From contig NZ_CP022958.1 in assembly GCF_006496635.1 (NCBI RefSeq), forward strand, positions 2,294,001 to 2,358,000: a stretch of 64,000 bases of DNA. Direction: 5' to 3'. The DNA is from Azoarcus sp. DD4 (GTDB taxonomy: Bacteria > Pseudomonadota > Gammaproteobacteria > Burkholderiales > Rhodocyclaceae). Both the position numbers and the translations under genes were made by a program. The notes beneath the pieces are model-generated. The model was not told the DNA's origin. It did no database searches and was given only the letters and a program-made list of their open reading frames with translations. Within the stretch, counting starts at the first letter, position 1; each line of letters opens with the position of its first letter. This document shows positions 51,847-61,681 of the stretch, piece by piece.

Positions 51847-53535
51847 TCAGGTGAGCTCGGGAAAATCCTCGTACCAGAACTCGGTCGCCCCGCGACACGA
51901 GGCATCCTTGCGCTGCTGCTCCTTCTGGCGCAGCTCGACGCGGCGGATCTTGCCGGAGATGGTCTTGGGCAGATCCGTGAACTCGAGGCGCCGCACGCGC
52001 TTGTAGGGCGCGACCTTGTCGCGGACGAAGCGGAAGATCTCGCACGCCGTGTTGCGGTCCGGGGCACTACCGGCGCGCAGGACGACGAAGGCCTTCGGGA
52101 CCGACAGTCGCACGGGGTCGGGGCTGGGCACCACCGCGGCTTCCACCACCGCATCGTGCTCGATCAGCAGGCTCTCGAGTTCGAAGGGGCTGATGCGGTA
52201 ATCCGAGGACTTGAACACGTCGTCGGCACGTCCGACGTGCCAGAGGTAGCCGTCCTCGTCGATGCGTGCCACATCTCCGGTGTGGTAGTGGCCGTCGCGC
52301 ATCACTTCGGCGTTCTTGGCCTCATCGCCCTGGTAGCCCTCCATTAGCCCTAGTTGCCAATGGGCGAGGGGGAGGCTCAACTCGCCCTCGACGCCGGGTT
52401 GTCCGTCGGTATCTAGCAGGACAGCGCGATAGCCCGGAAGTGGGCGGCCCATGGAGCCGTAGCGGATTGGCTGGCCTGGCGGGTTGCCAACCTGAGCGGT
52501 GGTCTCCGTTTGGCCGTAGCCGTCGCGGATGGAAAGGCCCCACGCCCTTTTCACCTGCTCGATCACTTCTGGATTGAGCGGCTCACCCGCGCTCGCGAGT
52601 TCCCGAAGCTTGACCGGCCAGTCCGCGAGATTTTCCTGTATCAGCATGCGCCACACGGTGGGTGGCGCACACAGGCTGGTCACCCCGTAGCGGGTCAGCA
52701 CGTCCAGAGTTGCCCCGGTGTTGAAGCGGGCCGCGCTGTAGACGAAGACCGTCGCCCCCGCGTTCCAGGGCGCGAAGAAGCAGCTCCAGGCATGCTTGGC
52801 CCACCCCGGCGAGCTGATATTGTAATGGAGGTCGCCGGGTTTGAGGCCAAGCCAGTACATGGTCGACAGATGGCCGACCGGGTAGCTCTGATGGGTGTGG
52901 AGCACGAGCTTGGGTTTCGAGGTTGTGCCCGAGGTGAAGTAGAGCAACAAGGGGTCGGTGGCCCGGGTTACACCGTCCGGCACGAAGCTGCTCTCTGCGT
53001 CGCGCGCACCTTCGAATTCGACCCAGCCGTCCGCCGAGCTGCCCACACAGATGCGCGTGAGCCCTTCAGCCAAGCCGGCGAATTTGTGCGTATCCTGGGC
53101 GGCGCAAAGGATGTGTGCGATGCGACCTCGGTCGATACGATCACGCAGGTCCTCCGGGGTGACCAGGGTGGTGGTCGGAACCACGACCGCCCCGAGCTTG
53201 ATCGCCGCGAGTGTGGCTTCCCACAGGGGCACGACGTTGCCGAGCATGATCAGGATGTGGTCTCCGCGCTTGACACCCAAGGCGCGCAGGAAGTTGGCGA
53301 CTTGGTTCGATCGCTGCGACATCTCGCTGAAGCTGATCTTCGTCTGCGCCCCCGACTCGTCCACCAGTAACAGCGCGGTTCCGCCGGTGCGGGCCAGACT
53401 GCCGTCGAAGTAATCGAGCGCCCAATTGAATTCATTGAGCACGGGCCAGCGAAAATCGCGATATGCGGCGTCGTAGTCGGTCCGGTGCGTCAGGAGAAAA
53501 TCCCTTGCCTCATGAAACGATTGTATCGAGTCCAT
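51847..53535 (-). CDS. Acyl-CoA synthetase (AMP-forming)
   Basis: 562 residues with the ANL motifs: LLLYFTSGTTSKPKLVLHTH (A3), DGYGQTETT (A5), YHTGDVARIDEDGYLWHVGRADDVFKSSDYRISPFELES (A7-A8) and the C-terminal lysine in LPKTISGKIRR. It probably activates short- to medium-chain acids such as butyrate formed from butane via alcohol and aldehyde. The context of monooxygenases and a CoA-transferase supports this. Start ATG at 53535. Confidence 0.9.
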   Translation of the reverse strand: MDSIQSFHEARDFLLTHRTDYDAAYRDFRWPVLNEFNWALDYFDGSLARTGGTALLLVDESGAQTKISFSEMSQRSNQVANFLRALGVKRGDHILIMLGNVVPLWEATLAAIKLGAVVVPTTTLVTPEDLRDRIDRGRIAHILCAAQDTHKFAGLAEGLTRICVGSSADGWVEFEGARDAESSFVPDGVTRATDPLLLYFTSGTTSKPKLVLHTHQSYPVGHLSTMYWLGLKPGDLHYNISSPGWAKHAWSCFFAPWNAGATVFVYSAARFNTGATLDVLTRYGVTSLCAPPTVWRMLIQENLADWPVKLRELASAGEPLNPEVIEQVKRAWGLSIRDGYGQTETTAQVGNPPGQPIRYGSMGRPLPGYRAVLLDTDGQPGVEGELSLPLAHWQLGLMEGYQGDEAKNAEVMRDGHYHTGDVARIDEDGYLWHVGRADDVFKSSDYRISPFELESLLIEHDAVVEAAVVPSPDPVRLSVPKAFVVLRAGSAPDRNTACEIFRFVRDKVAPYKRVRRLEFTDLPKTISGKIRRVELRQKEQQRKDASCRGATEFWYEDFPELT

Positions 53536-53707
53536 TCCCTTCCTCTCCTCTCTCTGTATGAACTTTCTTGTGGTGTTTGCGACCTGCGACCGGAAGGCGC
53601 GCCCGTTCTCTGCCGGATAGCCGTTGTCACCGCCGCCTCGGGCGCGATCCTCGCCGCGCGACTGCAGAGTTCACGCCGTGTTTTTCTTCCCCTCGGCATC
53701 CTCCAGG

Positions 53708-54697
53708 CTACGCGTCAGGCGGCTTGCGCAAGACGTGAAGGTAATAGGCGCCGAGACCTAGGTCGAAAACGGCCAGCTGCGAAAGACAAGCGGCGACGAA
53801 GCGACGCGCGTGATTCGGCGAGCCGAAACCGAGGGAGCTCAACAGGCGGCCAATACCTGGCAGCGATGCGACCTGAGTGAGGGGGAGCAGTGCGTAACGA
53901 GCGATGGCGGCAATCCGGCGTGCCGAATCGTAGACGGAGCGCGTCACGTCGCGCTGCTCCACCATCTCGAATCCCGCCTGGATGGCAAGCTCGCGAAACT
54001 CGTCGGGTGTGCATGGCGCGGGAAATGTCCAGCCCGCCAGGACGTCTCTCACGTAGCCGCGCTCCTCTTCATTCTGTGGCGCGCGGCATGTGCAACCGTC
54101 CATTACGACCATCCGGCTGCCAGGCCGAAGAAGACGGTGGAGCTCGGCAAACAGCGCCGGCCGCTCGTTGGCCGGGGTGTAGCACAACGACTCGATGGCG
54201 TAGATGCCGTCGAAGGAGCAGTCGTCGAAGGGCGTAGCGAGATAGTTTCCGTGGCAAAACGTCGCATTACGGAGCGCCAATGCGTCGGCGCGACGGCGGG
54301 CCGTTTCGACTTGGGCCCGGACCACGGACATTCCGATTACTTCGCAGTCGGGCCGCAACAGGGCGATGTCGGTCGCCGCGCCGCCGATGCCACATCCCGG
54401 CTCGAAGATCAGCGGGGCGGAGACTTCTCCGACATTCAACAGGTCGAACGCCCGGCGGGTTGTGTCGCGAATCGCGTCATCGAGGCTCGCCGCGCTCGCC
54501 AAATCCCAGCCGTAGTGCAACTGCGCGGGGTGGTCACAGCCCGCCCAGCCCAGGACGATGGCAGCCAGCACCGAGCTCGGACTTGCCCACATCTTGTAGA
54601 GTCCGCCACCGATGTCGTAATGGAGGTCGAGTAGCTCTCCCGCCTTGATCGAGGCGACCGAATCGTACCCACCGTGGGGAGCGGCGTTATTTCCCAT
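53708..54697 (-). CDS. SAM-dependent methyltransferase, class I
   Basis: 329 residues from ATG at 54697 (MGNNAAPHGGYDSVASIKAGELLDLHYD), chosen because AAAGG precedes it and the fold begins here. Motif I is IFEPGCGIGGAATDIALLRPD, post-I motif IGMSVVRAQVETARRRAD, then FDGIYAIESLCYTP. It resembles cyclopropane- or sterol-type methyltransferases, with the Tyr/Asp-rich N-terminus common in that group. The C-terminal hydrophobic segment (LLSSLGFGSP) may touch membrane. Substrate unknown. Confidence 0.8.
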   Translation of the reverse strand: MGNNAAPHGGYDSVASIKAGELLDLHYDIGGGLYKMWASPSSVLAAIVLGWAGCDHPAQLHYGWDLASAASLDDAIRDTTRRAFDLLNVGEVSAPLIFEPGCGIGGAATDIALLRPDCEVIGMSVVRAQVETARRRADALALRNATFCHGNYLATPFDDCSFDGIYAIESLCYTPANERPALFAELHRLLRPGSRMVVMDGCTCRAPQNEEERGYVRDVLAGWTFPAPCTPDEFRELAIQAGFEMVEQRDVTRSVYDSARRIAAIARYALLPLTQVASLPGIGRLLSSLGFGSPNHARRFVAACLSQLAVFDLGLGAYYLHVLRKPPDA

Positions 54698-55496
54698 CGC
54701 GCCTTTGACTACCGCGTGGCCTGATCTGTTTGTCAAGAATTCGGTCCTTGTTTGTCCGCTGTCCCAACGAGTCGAGGGGCCGTGACTGATCACGCCGATT
54801 GTGGTGGGTCGGCCGGCCACCCGCGCGGACGAGCTCGCCTCCTTGCTTCGCCGTGCCCTGAAGCAGGACCACGGTCGCGAGGGCGTCATGCAATGCGGCT
54901 TCACGAGTAATGGCCGCGCCTTCCCGCACTATCACAGCCTCGTTCCAGACGAACCAGTGGAAAAGGATGTCCTCTTCCGCAATGCCAGCCCGAAGTGGAC
55001 CCTGATCAAAAACATATTCGACATTCATCCTCAAGCTCGCTCGTTGTCCCGTCCCGTGCGCCGCAATATGCGCCTGGTCCGCTATCTGGGCCGCTTGTTG
55101 ATGATTTCGAGTTCGCCCGTCGAATTCCTGTGACACCGCGGGCAGCGGCCTTCTCTATTGACGGAAAGCATGAGTCGTACCACGTGCGCTTCCCTATGCC
55201 GGAGCGCGGGCCTCTATATCGAGGTACTCCTGAGTCGTCAATAAGATCTCGGAAGCGGGGAAAAAGCTCGAGTCAGGCAGGCGGCTAGGCGTAGCGTCCT
55301 TCGCCGGAGAAACAGTTGGGCGAACAAGCGCGGCCGTGTGTTGCAGATTGATGCCGCTACGTAGCGGTTTGAAACAGCGCAACCGCTGGCCCTGTTACAC
55401 GTGCATGCCAACCGAGCTGTAGCGTACATCCCATTGCTTACGCTGATTTCGGCCCCGGTCGCCGTTTGGCAGTTGCGCGAACGGCTCCTACCTGTT
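54698..55496. other. 799-base stretch without a convincing gene
   Basis: A 149-codon frame on the minus strand and a 110-codon frame on the plus strand overlap at 54687-55136, but neither has family features or a good ribosome binding site, so I call none. This would contain the promoter of the methyltransferase gene. The IS630 element begins just past the right end. Confidence 0.5.
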
Positions 55497-55498
55497 TA

Positions 55499-56597
55499 TT
55501 AAGCCGGCAAACAAAAAGAATCTAGTATGATTCGGGGATGAAGAAAATCGACGCCCGCGGCCTGTCCGCCGAATCCCTGGAACTGCTTCGCCGTCAGGCG
55601 CTGACACTGCGCCGAGAGACGGCGCTCACCTGGGCCGAGATTGCCAAGGTGTGCGGCGTGTCGATCTCGACGGTGATGAAGTGGTCGCGCTGGTTTGCCG
55701 GTCAAGGCGAGGCGGCGTTTGTGCCCAAGCGGCGCGGGCTCAAGCATGGCTCGGGCCGCACGCTCACGTTGGCCCAGGAGTTGAAGCTGCGCGAGACGAT
55801 CCTTGCCGGCAATCCCGGCCAACTGAAGTTGCCGTTTGCGTTGTGGAATCGTCGCGCCGTACAGGATGCGGTGCGCCGACTCTTCGACATCGAGATGCCG
55901 ATCCGCACCGTGGGCGAGTACCTGCTGCGCTGGGGTTTCACGCCGCAGCGGCCCGCACGCCAGGCGATCGAGCGTAACGACGCGGCGCTGCGCGCCTGGA
56001 TGGACCTGCACTTTCCCGAGTTGGTCGAGCGCGCCAAGCGCGAAGGCGGCGAGATCTACTGGGCCGACGAGACTGCGGTCAAACAGGACGGGCACTGGGT
56101 GCGCGGCTATGCGCCGGCCGGCCAGACCCCGGTGCTGGCGATGTCGGCGCGCTGGACGTCGATCTCGATGATCTCGGCCATCACCCAGAAGGGACTGGTG
56201 CGCTTCGCCTTCCATGAGGGCGCGATCAACAGCGACCGATTCATCACGTTCCTCGAGGCGCTCATCGCCGATGCCGGGCGCAAGGTGTTTCTCATCGTCG
56301 ACAACCTCAAGGTGCACCACAGCAAGCCGGTCAAGGCCTGGGTGGCCGAGCGCGCCGAGAAAATCGAGCTCGTCTATCTGCCCTCGTACTCGCCCGAGGC
56401 GAATCCCGACGAGTATCTCAACCGCGACTTCAAGACGAACCTGCGGCAAGGCCCCGTGGCTCGAACAACCGAGCAACTGCTCAAGCTCGCCACGGGCTTC
56501 ATGCGTCAGCTGCAGGCCGTCCCGGGGCGAGTCGTTTCGTACTTCAAGCACCCGGCCGTCTCGTATGTCCATATTTCCTAATTGATTGCCGGTTTAA
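55499..56597 (+). mobile_element. Complete IS630-family insertion sequence (1099 bp)
   Basis: Terminal inverted repeats TTAAGCCGGCAAACAA (left) and, on the other strand at the right end, TTAAACCGGCAATCAA (14 of 16 match). The element is flanked by TA at 55497-55498 and 56598-56599, the target duplication of IS630 elements. One transposase gene fills it. It separates the methyltransferase side from the pmo side. Confidence 0.9.
55538..56581 (+). CDS. IS630-family transposase
   Basis: 347 residues with an N-terminal helix-turn-helix (TWAEIAKVCGVSISTVMKWSRWF) and DDE catalytic residues: D in YWADETAVK, D in LIVDNLKVHHSK, and the third in YSPEANPDEYLN. Start ATG at 55538 with a GGGG 4 bases upstream. 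Complete and probably functional. Confidence 0.93.
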   Translation: MKKIDARGLSAESLELLRRQALTLRRETALTWAEIAKVCGVSISTVMKWSRWFAGQGEAAFVPKRRGLKHGSGRTLTLAQELKLRETILAGNPGQLKLPFALWNRRAVQDAVRRLFDIEMPIRTVGEYLLRWGFTPQRPARQAIERNDAALRAWMDLHFPELVERAKREGGEIYWADETAVKQDGHWVRGYAPAGQTPVLAMSARWTSISMISAITQKGLVRFAFHEGAINSDRFITFLEALIADAGRKVFLIVDNLKVHHSKPVKAWVAERAEKIELVYLPSYSPEANPDEYLNRDFKTNLRQGPVARTTEQLLKLATGFMRQLQAVPGRVVSYFKHPAVSYVHIS

Positions 56598-56825
56598 TAG
56601 CGGGTCGCGGGTTGGAAAGAGCTCGGACCGTTGGCCAACGTTTCGTGCTGTGTCAGCAGATGCCCCAATTCATCATGGGAGAACGACTGACGTAGCTAGC
56701 TACCACGGGCGATCCAACCGCGGGCTGCGCCGCGGGTTCGCCGTGCAAAATCGTTGCGGTTTGCGGTGCTCGCTGCTTTCGTCGCAGTGCGCCCGGAAAG
56801 CCTGCTGCCTCATCTCTGGCCGCTG

Positions 56826-57722
56826 TCACGGGCGGCGCTGACTAGCGGTCAGCCGCTGCGCCGGAGGGCTGCGTCTTGTCACCAAGCGCAGGAGTTCGTG
56901 GGCTCGCTGGGGGTCGAGCTGGTTCCCTGAGAAGCCGTCCGCGCGGCCGGACGACCGTTCGCCTTGCTGGCCGTCGAGTTGCTGTTGGCGACCGGCGTCG
57001 ATAGCGGCGAGGTGTTTCATGTCCATGATGGTGATCGAACGTTGGTCGACCCTGATTACCCCGGCATCCCTGAGCTCCCGCAATGCGCGGGAGAAGCTTT
57101 CGTGGCTCATGCCCAGTAGGCGAGCAACGACCACCTTCGAAGTAGGCATCACCACCGTCCGCTGGGTGTTCTTGCCGTCACAAGGGATCTGGTCGAGCAA
57201 ATATGCCGCGATTCGCTCCGTTGCGCGGCGGCCCGTGATAGCCCGGATGTGGCCAACCAGAGAATGAAGCGCCGTCGACAAGGCCTCAAACAAGACAGAC
57301 GCAAAGCGGTCGTCGGTGATCATGGCGGCCTGCACCGCACGCATTTGGATGCAAATCAGGGCCGTATCGCACTCGGCTTCTGCCAGGAGTCCAGCAGACG
57401 GTGCCGCAAATAAGCACGCCGGCCAAAGGAGGCCTCCCGCCTGCACTATCTCGACGATCTTGGCTGGGCCGCGCAGGCCCAGTACAGCCACAAGCATCAC
57501 ACCGCGACCAACCAAAATCAGTTGCTCGCGGAGTGGCCCGGTGGGCAGCAAGCACGATCCCTTGGCGACCACGCGGACGTCGGCGTGACTCGCCAGCAAG
57601 TCCAGTGTGTCAGCGTGCAGGTTCTGGAAGAGAGGCGACGTGGTCAGGGCGCCGGCAATATCGCAAAGGCCCGCGGCGGCCAACGCAGTCGACGTCCGAG
57701 TCTCATGGCAGAACAATTCCAA
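56826..57722 (-). CDS. Crp/Fnr-family regulator
   Basis: 298 residues. Residues about 25-145 form the cyclic-nucleotide-binding-like barrel, and a C-terminal winged helix reads TSKVVVARLLGMSHESFSRALRELRDAGVIRVDQRSITIMD. There is no FNR-type N-terminal cysteine cluster; C5 and C20 alone are not enough, so it is not a simple FNR. The start is TTG at 57722, with GGAG 7 bases before it. It is divergent from the porin/pmo genes and may regulate them. The last 45 residues are an unusual glutamine/arginine-rich tail. Confidence 0.85.
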   Translation of the reverse strand: MELFCHETRTSTALAAAGLCDIAGALTTSPLFQNLHADTLDLLASHADVRVVAKGSCLLPTGPLREQLILVGRGVMLVAVLGLRGPAKIVEIVQAGGLLWPACLFAAPSAGLLAEAECDTALICIQMRAVQAAMITDDRFASVLFEALSTALHSLVGHIRAITGRRATERIAAYLLDQIPCDGKNTQRTVVMPTSKVVVARLLGMSHESFSRALRELRDAGVIRVDQRSITIMDMKHLAAIDAGRQQQLDGQQGERSSGRADGFSGNQLDPQRAHELLRLVTRRSPPAQRLTASQRRP

Positions 57723-58103
57723 TTGGATCTCCGGCTCAATGATTAGTCTCTCGGTCCGAGTGGTAGAGGGCGCGACTCACCGAGGAGGAGGGCGCGGTCT
57801 GTTGCGAAAGCCATCGCCGATGCCGGTCCCTGAGATCGGTACGCTGGCTGCCTATGGGGCTCCAGAGAGCCGAGAAGGCATCACGAACCCCATGCCTGGC
57901 GCCTCGGGTCTTTCGCCCACTGCGCACTCGGCCCAAGTTTGCCGCATGGTGCTCGCTGGGCGGTAAATGGCCTAGCCGCAAGATCCGAGCCAACGGCCCC
58001 TGGAGATCAAGCAATGATTGAGTAACCGCAACAGTAAGCGGGCGCTTTCATTCGACTCACGGATAAGAAGCGGCACCCTCGCCGGCAGTCACGCCGCGGT
58101 ACT

Positions 58104-58118
58104 TGGCATGGTGCTTGC
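58104..58118 (+). promoter_or_regulatory. Sigma-54 promoter upstream of the porin/pmo genes
   Basis: TGGCAT-GGTGC-TTGC matches the -24/-12 consensus with correct spacing. It would give a leader of about 230 bases to the porin gene. The activator-like half-sites lie downstream of it, which is unusual. Confidence 0.62.
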
Positions 58119-58190
58119 ATCTTGCCTCGCGTGCATCGCCAGCGAATTCGCAACAATGTACGTAAGTAGGGCTGATGTGACTCAGCTGGG

Positions 58191-58262
58191 TGTTTCACGA
58201 TACACATGTGGCGCAGCCTGTTACAGAAATGAGCGTGAGAATGTTACAGCCCCGCTGTTACA
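58191..58262 (+). promoter_or_regulatory. Four TGTTnCA half-sites before the porin/pmo genes
   Basis: TGTTTCA at 58191, then TGTTACA at 58219, 58242 and 58256, all in the same orientation. The same half-site forms the palindromes in front of bmoX and occurs before the DUF2189 gene. Confidence 0.5.
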
Positions 58263-58358
58263 TATCGCGGGCAAGACATTGGTGGCGTGCGGAAGGCATT
58301 CGACGGCTGCAGGGAGGCCAGTATGTTTGCATCTGAGTCAAAGGAGAGAGGAGTAAAG

Positions 58359-59786
58359 ATGGGACAAAAACAGAAGAAGGCGATCATTGGCCGTCGCGCC
58401 GGACGACTCGCTGGCTTGAAGACAAGCGGCGCGGGGAGGATTGTGGCGGCGGCCGCCCTCACGTGCGCCACCGGAGCAGCCCACGCGCTTAATACCGGCA
58501 CGGACATGAATTTGTCCTTTAAGCCGGCCTCGGGGGGTATGGCGGGTGCTGCGTACACGAAGCCACAAGAGCCGTCGGCCGCCGTATTCGGTAACCCTGC
58601 GACGATGACTCAGCTCCGCGGAACGAATTTCGGCATCGGGGCTGCCTTTCTCGTTCCCGATGTGGATGTACATCAGAGCGGCGCGGGTGGCTCGCGCACA
58701 TCGAGCAGTGATGCCCGGAACTATGTCATTCCCGACACCGCCGTCACCCATGAAATCGGTGGCGGCTGGTTCCTCGGTGGCGGTATCGAGCTGGATGCTG
58801 GAATTGGCGTCGACTATAGGGATGATCCCATCACCGTGCCGAGCGTCAGTACCGATCCGGGCGTGAGCGGACTGCCCCTGCTGGTCGAGCTCATTTCGTT
58901 CAACGCCAATGTCGCGGCGGCGAAGCAGGTGACGGAGCGGACCGCGGTTGGCGCGGCGCTTACGATCGGCTTCGGTTTGGCCCAGCTCGGCACCTCCGGC
59001 CCATCCGGGTCGTTTGGAGGGTTGCTTGGACCAGCCGGTTGCGAACCCGCGACGGCGGGTTCGTGCGGATTCGACGGCAACACTTCCAGCGTGCATGACG
59101 TCGGATTCGGCGCATCGATCGGCCTGACTCACCGCCTCACGTCGGCGCTGACCTTGAGCGCAGCGCTGAAGAGCCCCGTGAAGTACAAATTCAAGAATAT
59201 TCTCCACCAGAGCGCAGTCGGCTCGCCGGGATTCCAGGACCTCACCGTCGAGCAGCCGTTGGAGGCGATCGTCGGTATGGCGTACGACGTCACCCCAAAC
59301 TGGATGGTCGAAGCCGACGTCGTATGGAAGAACTGGAGCAGCGCCGAGACCTACCAAGACGTCTATGACGATCAATACCTGGCCCTCGTCGGCACGCAGT
59401 ACCGGACGGGGCCATGGAGTCTGCGCTTCGGCTACAGCTATGCCGAGGATATCCTGCGGGATACCCCCAGCAACACGCTCGGCAACCTGCGCGGGCTCGG
59501 TCCCATTCCGCTCGGGGCGGCTGCAGGTTCCCTCGGTACGGATGTCGTCAAACTGGTCCAGATGACCCTTGTCCCCGTCATCTGGCAGCACACGATTGCT
59601 GCCGGCGTCGGGTTCGACCTCACTTCCAACGTTCGCGTCGACGCATTCGGCGCCTACGGTTTCAAGAACGAAGAGCAGCGGACGACCTCCATCGGCGCGG
59701 CGCTCGCCGGGCCAGTGGGACCGGAAACTTACGAGGCCGAGGTCAGCGCGTGGGCGGTCGGAGCGGGAGTGAATTTCAGGTTTTAG
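58359..59786 (+). CDS. FadL/TodX-type outer membrane transport protein
   Basis: 475 residues. I chose ATG at 58359 (MGQKQKK) because GAGAGGAG lies upstream. A long signal peptide ends at GAAHA, and the mature protein begins LNTGTDMNLSFKPASGGMAGAAYT, the N-terminal hatch of FadL-like porins. It continues with amphipathic strands and ends in F (VGAGVNFRF), as outer membrane barrels do. It probably lets alkane or other hydrophobic substrate enter for the membrane monooxygenase encoded 152 bases downstream. Confidence 0.88.
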   Translation: MGQKQKKAIIGRRAGRLAGLKTSGAGRIVAAAALTCATGAAHALNTGTDMNLSFKPASGGMAGAAYTKPQEPSAAVFGNPATMTQLRGTNFGIGAAFLVPDVDVHQSGAGGSRTSSSDARNYVIPDTAVTHEIGGGWFLGGGIELDAGIGVDYRDDPITVPSVSTDPGVSGLPLLVELISFNANVAAAKQVTERTAVGAALTIGFGLAQLGTSGPSGSFGGLLGPAGCEPATAGSCGFDGNTSSVHDVGFGASIGLTHRLTSALTLSAALKSPVKYKFKNILHQSAVGSPGFQDLTVEQPLEAIVGMAYDVTPNWMVEADVVWKNWSSAETYQDVYDDQYLALVGTQYRTGPWSLRFGYSYAEDILRDTPSNTLGNLRGLGPIPLGAAAGSLGTDVVKLVQMTLVPVIWQHTIAAGVGFDLTSNVRVDAFGAYGFKNEEQRTTSIGAALAGPVGPETYEAEVSAWAVGAGVNFRF

Positions 59787-59937
59787 ACGGGGAGGGGTAT
59801 TCGACCCAGGATAGTTGCGTCTGTAGCGGACTGGAACGGTGAATCAAACGACACAGAGTCATTCGCCTGCGCATCGAGCGTGGGTCGATTGAAGAGCGAA
59901 GCCACACAGGTTTCACCCAGGAACAGGAGGAAGGATT

Positions 59938-60738
59938 ATGGGTATCATGCAAGCGGAAGTGGACCAGCCGGCCCGTCAGGTCGATGGGGGAGCGAGCCGG
60001 CCCTCGGCCCGGGCGGATTTTTCGACGGGTGCTATCGCGCCGATTCGCACAACCGCCCTTGGCGTTATCGGCATCCTCGTGCTGATGATCGCGTACAGAA
60101 TCTACCAGCAGGTCTTCGCCTGGTCTGCGGGGCTGGATTCCACGGACCCCGCGTTCGACACCTATTGGATGGGTTTGCTGCAGTGGCAGCTCCCAGCCAT
60201 TGTTGCGAGTTGGGCGGGCTTGTGGTCGTACCTTTTCGTGACGCGTGACCGACACCTCGACAAGCTGGAGCCACGCGAGGAGCTGAAGCGCTATTTCAGA
60301 CTGATCGGTTTCATCTTCCTTTACGCCTTCGCGGTCTATTGGGCGGCGAGCTTCTTTGCAGAGCAGGATGCGGCCTGGCATCAGACGGTGGTGCGCGATA
60401 CGAGTTTTACACCGAGTCACATCGTGCTCTTCTATGGGACGATGCCGTTCTACGTGCTCTTCGGTGTCGGTTCGCTCCTGTATGCGATGACCCGGCTGCC
60501 GAGATTTGCTGAGCAGCTCTCGATTCCCTTCGTGCTGGCGGTCGCGGGCCCCTTCATGATCCTCCCGAATCTCGGATACAACGAGTGGGGTCACGCTTTC
60601 TGGATGATGGAGGAGTTCTTCTCGGCGCCGTTGCACTGGGGTTTCGTGGTCCTCGGGTGGAGCGTGCTTGCTCTCGGCGGCCTGCTCGTTCAGATCGTCC
60701 AGCATATGACGGAGCTCTTCCGCCGCTGCGACGCATGA
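59938..60738 (+). CDS. pmoC: Copper membrane monooxygenase subunit C
   Basis: 266 residues with five or six membrane spans. All proposed copper ligands are present: D144, H148, H161 (FAEQDAAWH, FTPSH) and N215, H219, H233 (YNEWGH, PLHW), at the spacings of M. capsulatus PmoC. The soluble N-terminus is about 35 residues. Start ATG at 59938 has GGAGGAAGG upstream. Gene order C-A-B is that of PmoCAB/AmoCAB and hydrocarbon CuMMOs, not the PXM order. Confidence 0.94.
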   Translation: MGIMQAEVDQPARQVDGGASRPSARADFSTGAIAPIRTTALGVIGILVLMIAYRIYQQVFAWSAGLDSTDPAFDTYWMGLLQWQLPAIVASWAGLWSYLFVTRDRHLDKLEPREELKRYFRLIGFIFLYAFAVYWAASFFAEQDAAWHQTVVRDTSFTPSHIVLFYGTMPFYVLFGVGSLLYAMTRLPRFAEQLSIPFVLAVAGPFMILPNLGYNEWGHAFWMMEEFFSAPLHWGFVVLGWSVLALGGLLVQIVQHMTELFRRCDA

Positions 60739-60809
60739 GTAAACCCACGGCGGCGGCACCCCTCGTCGGTGGGATGTCGCCACCCGTTTTCGAATAGGTA
60801 ACTTCCAAA

Positions 60810-61634
60810 ATGACAAACATTGCTGCATCGGAACAAGTGCGGATCTACGGAGTAACATGGTCGAAATGGTCAGCGGCGCTTTCGAGAAGATTTGACATCA
60901 TGGTTGCGGTGATTCTTTTCCTCGCGATCACTTCCGCCTTTCACCTCCATTTCATGCTGCTCGCCGGCGACTGGGATTTCTGGACCGATTGGAAGGACCG
61001 GCAGTACTGGGTGACGCTGACGCCGATCGTGGCGATCACATTTCCAGCGGCGCTGCACTATGTGTTTTGGGAGAAGTTCAGGCTCCCCTTTGGGGCAACC
61101 TTTGCGATCGTGTGCCTCATCTTCGGCGAATGGATGAACCGATACTTCGGCTTCCATGTGTGGTCGTACTTCCCGTTCAGCGAGATCTGGCCCGCCACGA
61201 TGATTCCGGGCGCCATCGTCTTGGACGTCGTGTTGCTGCTCACGGGCAATTTCTTCCTTACGGCGGTGATCGGCGGAATAGGATTCGCATTGCTGTTCTA
61301 TCCGGCAAACTGGCCAATGCTCGCGGCCTACCACCTGCCGATGGAAGTCATGAACTCGGTGGTTTCGGTGGCCGACTACATCGGCTACACGTTCACACGG
61401 ACCGCCACGCCCGAGTATCTCAGATTCATCGAACGCGGAACCCTGCGTACTTTCGGTGGCCACTCGGCTTGGGTCGCTTCGTTCTTCGCTGGATTCGTGT
61501 GCATGCTTATGTATTTCGCTTGGTGGTATCTGGGCATGCTCCTTACCAAGGTCGTCACCGTCCCGAACAAGTTCAAGCAGTTAATGGGGCTGAAGAAGGA
61601 TCCTCGGCCGTCGAGTGAGCAACTCGCCGTCTGA
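60810..61634 (+). CDS. pmoA: Copper membrane monooxygenase subunit A
   Basis: 274 residues with about seven spans and the PmoA/AmoA signatures LLAGDWDFWTDWKDRQYW, FGEWMNRYFGFHVWSYFPFSE, and TFTRTATPEYLRFIERGTLRTFGGHS. It is divergent from methanotroph PmoA and AmoA, for instance YHLPMEVMNSVVSVADYIGY where methanotrophs have a different loop. This fits hydrocarbon monooxygenases, but substrate cannot be read directly. It lies 71 bases after pmoC. Confidence 0.94.
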   Translation: MTNIAASEQVRIYGVTWSKWSAALSRRFDIMVAVILFLAITSAFHLHFMLLAGDWDFWTDWKDRQYWVTLTPIVAITFPAALHYVFWEKFRLPFGATFAIVCLIFGEWMNRYFGFHVWSYFPFSEIWPATMIPGAIVLDVVLLLTGNFFLTAVIGGIGFALLFYPANWPMLAAYHLPMEVMNSVVSVADYIGYTFTRTATPEYLRFIERGTLRTFGGHSAWVASFFAGFVCMLMYFAWWYLGMLLTKVVTVPNKFKQLMGLKKDPRPSSEQLAV

Positions 61635-61681
61635 GACCCCGAACAGAACCAAGGGATACACGAATCAAAGGACGAATTTTC

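Larger units (their letters stand above)
57723..58358. other. 636-base divergent regulatory region (Crp/Fnr gene and porin/pmo genes)
   Basis: No gene. It holds a strong sigma-54 promoter at 58104-58118 on the plus strand and a run of TGTTnCA half-sites at 58191-58262. A weaker GG-N10-GC element (TGGCGT-GCGGA-AGGC) lies at 58283-58297, about 60 bases before the porin start. Confidence 0.6.

Noticed and set aside
54687..55136. Overlapping 149- and 110-codon frames on opposite strands
   Set aside because: Neither has a family signature, a good start, or consistent composition; they cannot both be real and I could not choose.
58283..58297. Sigma-54-like element TGGCGT-GCGGA-AGGC as the main pmo promoter
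   Set aside because: Spacing fits but the -12 part is poor, and the half-sites end only 20 bases upstream; the element at 58104 is much closer to consensus.
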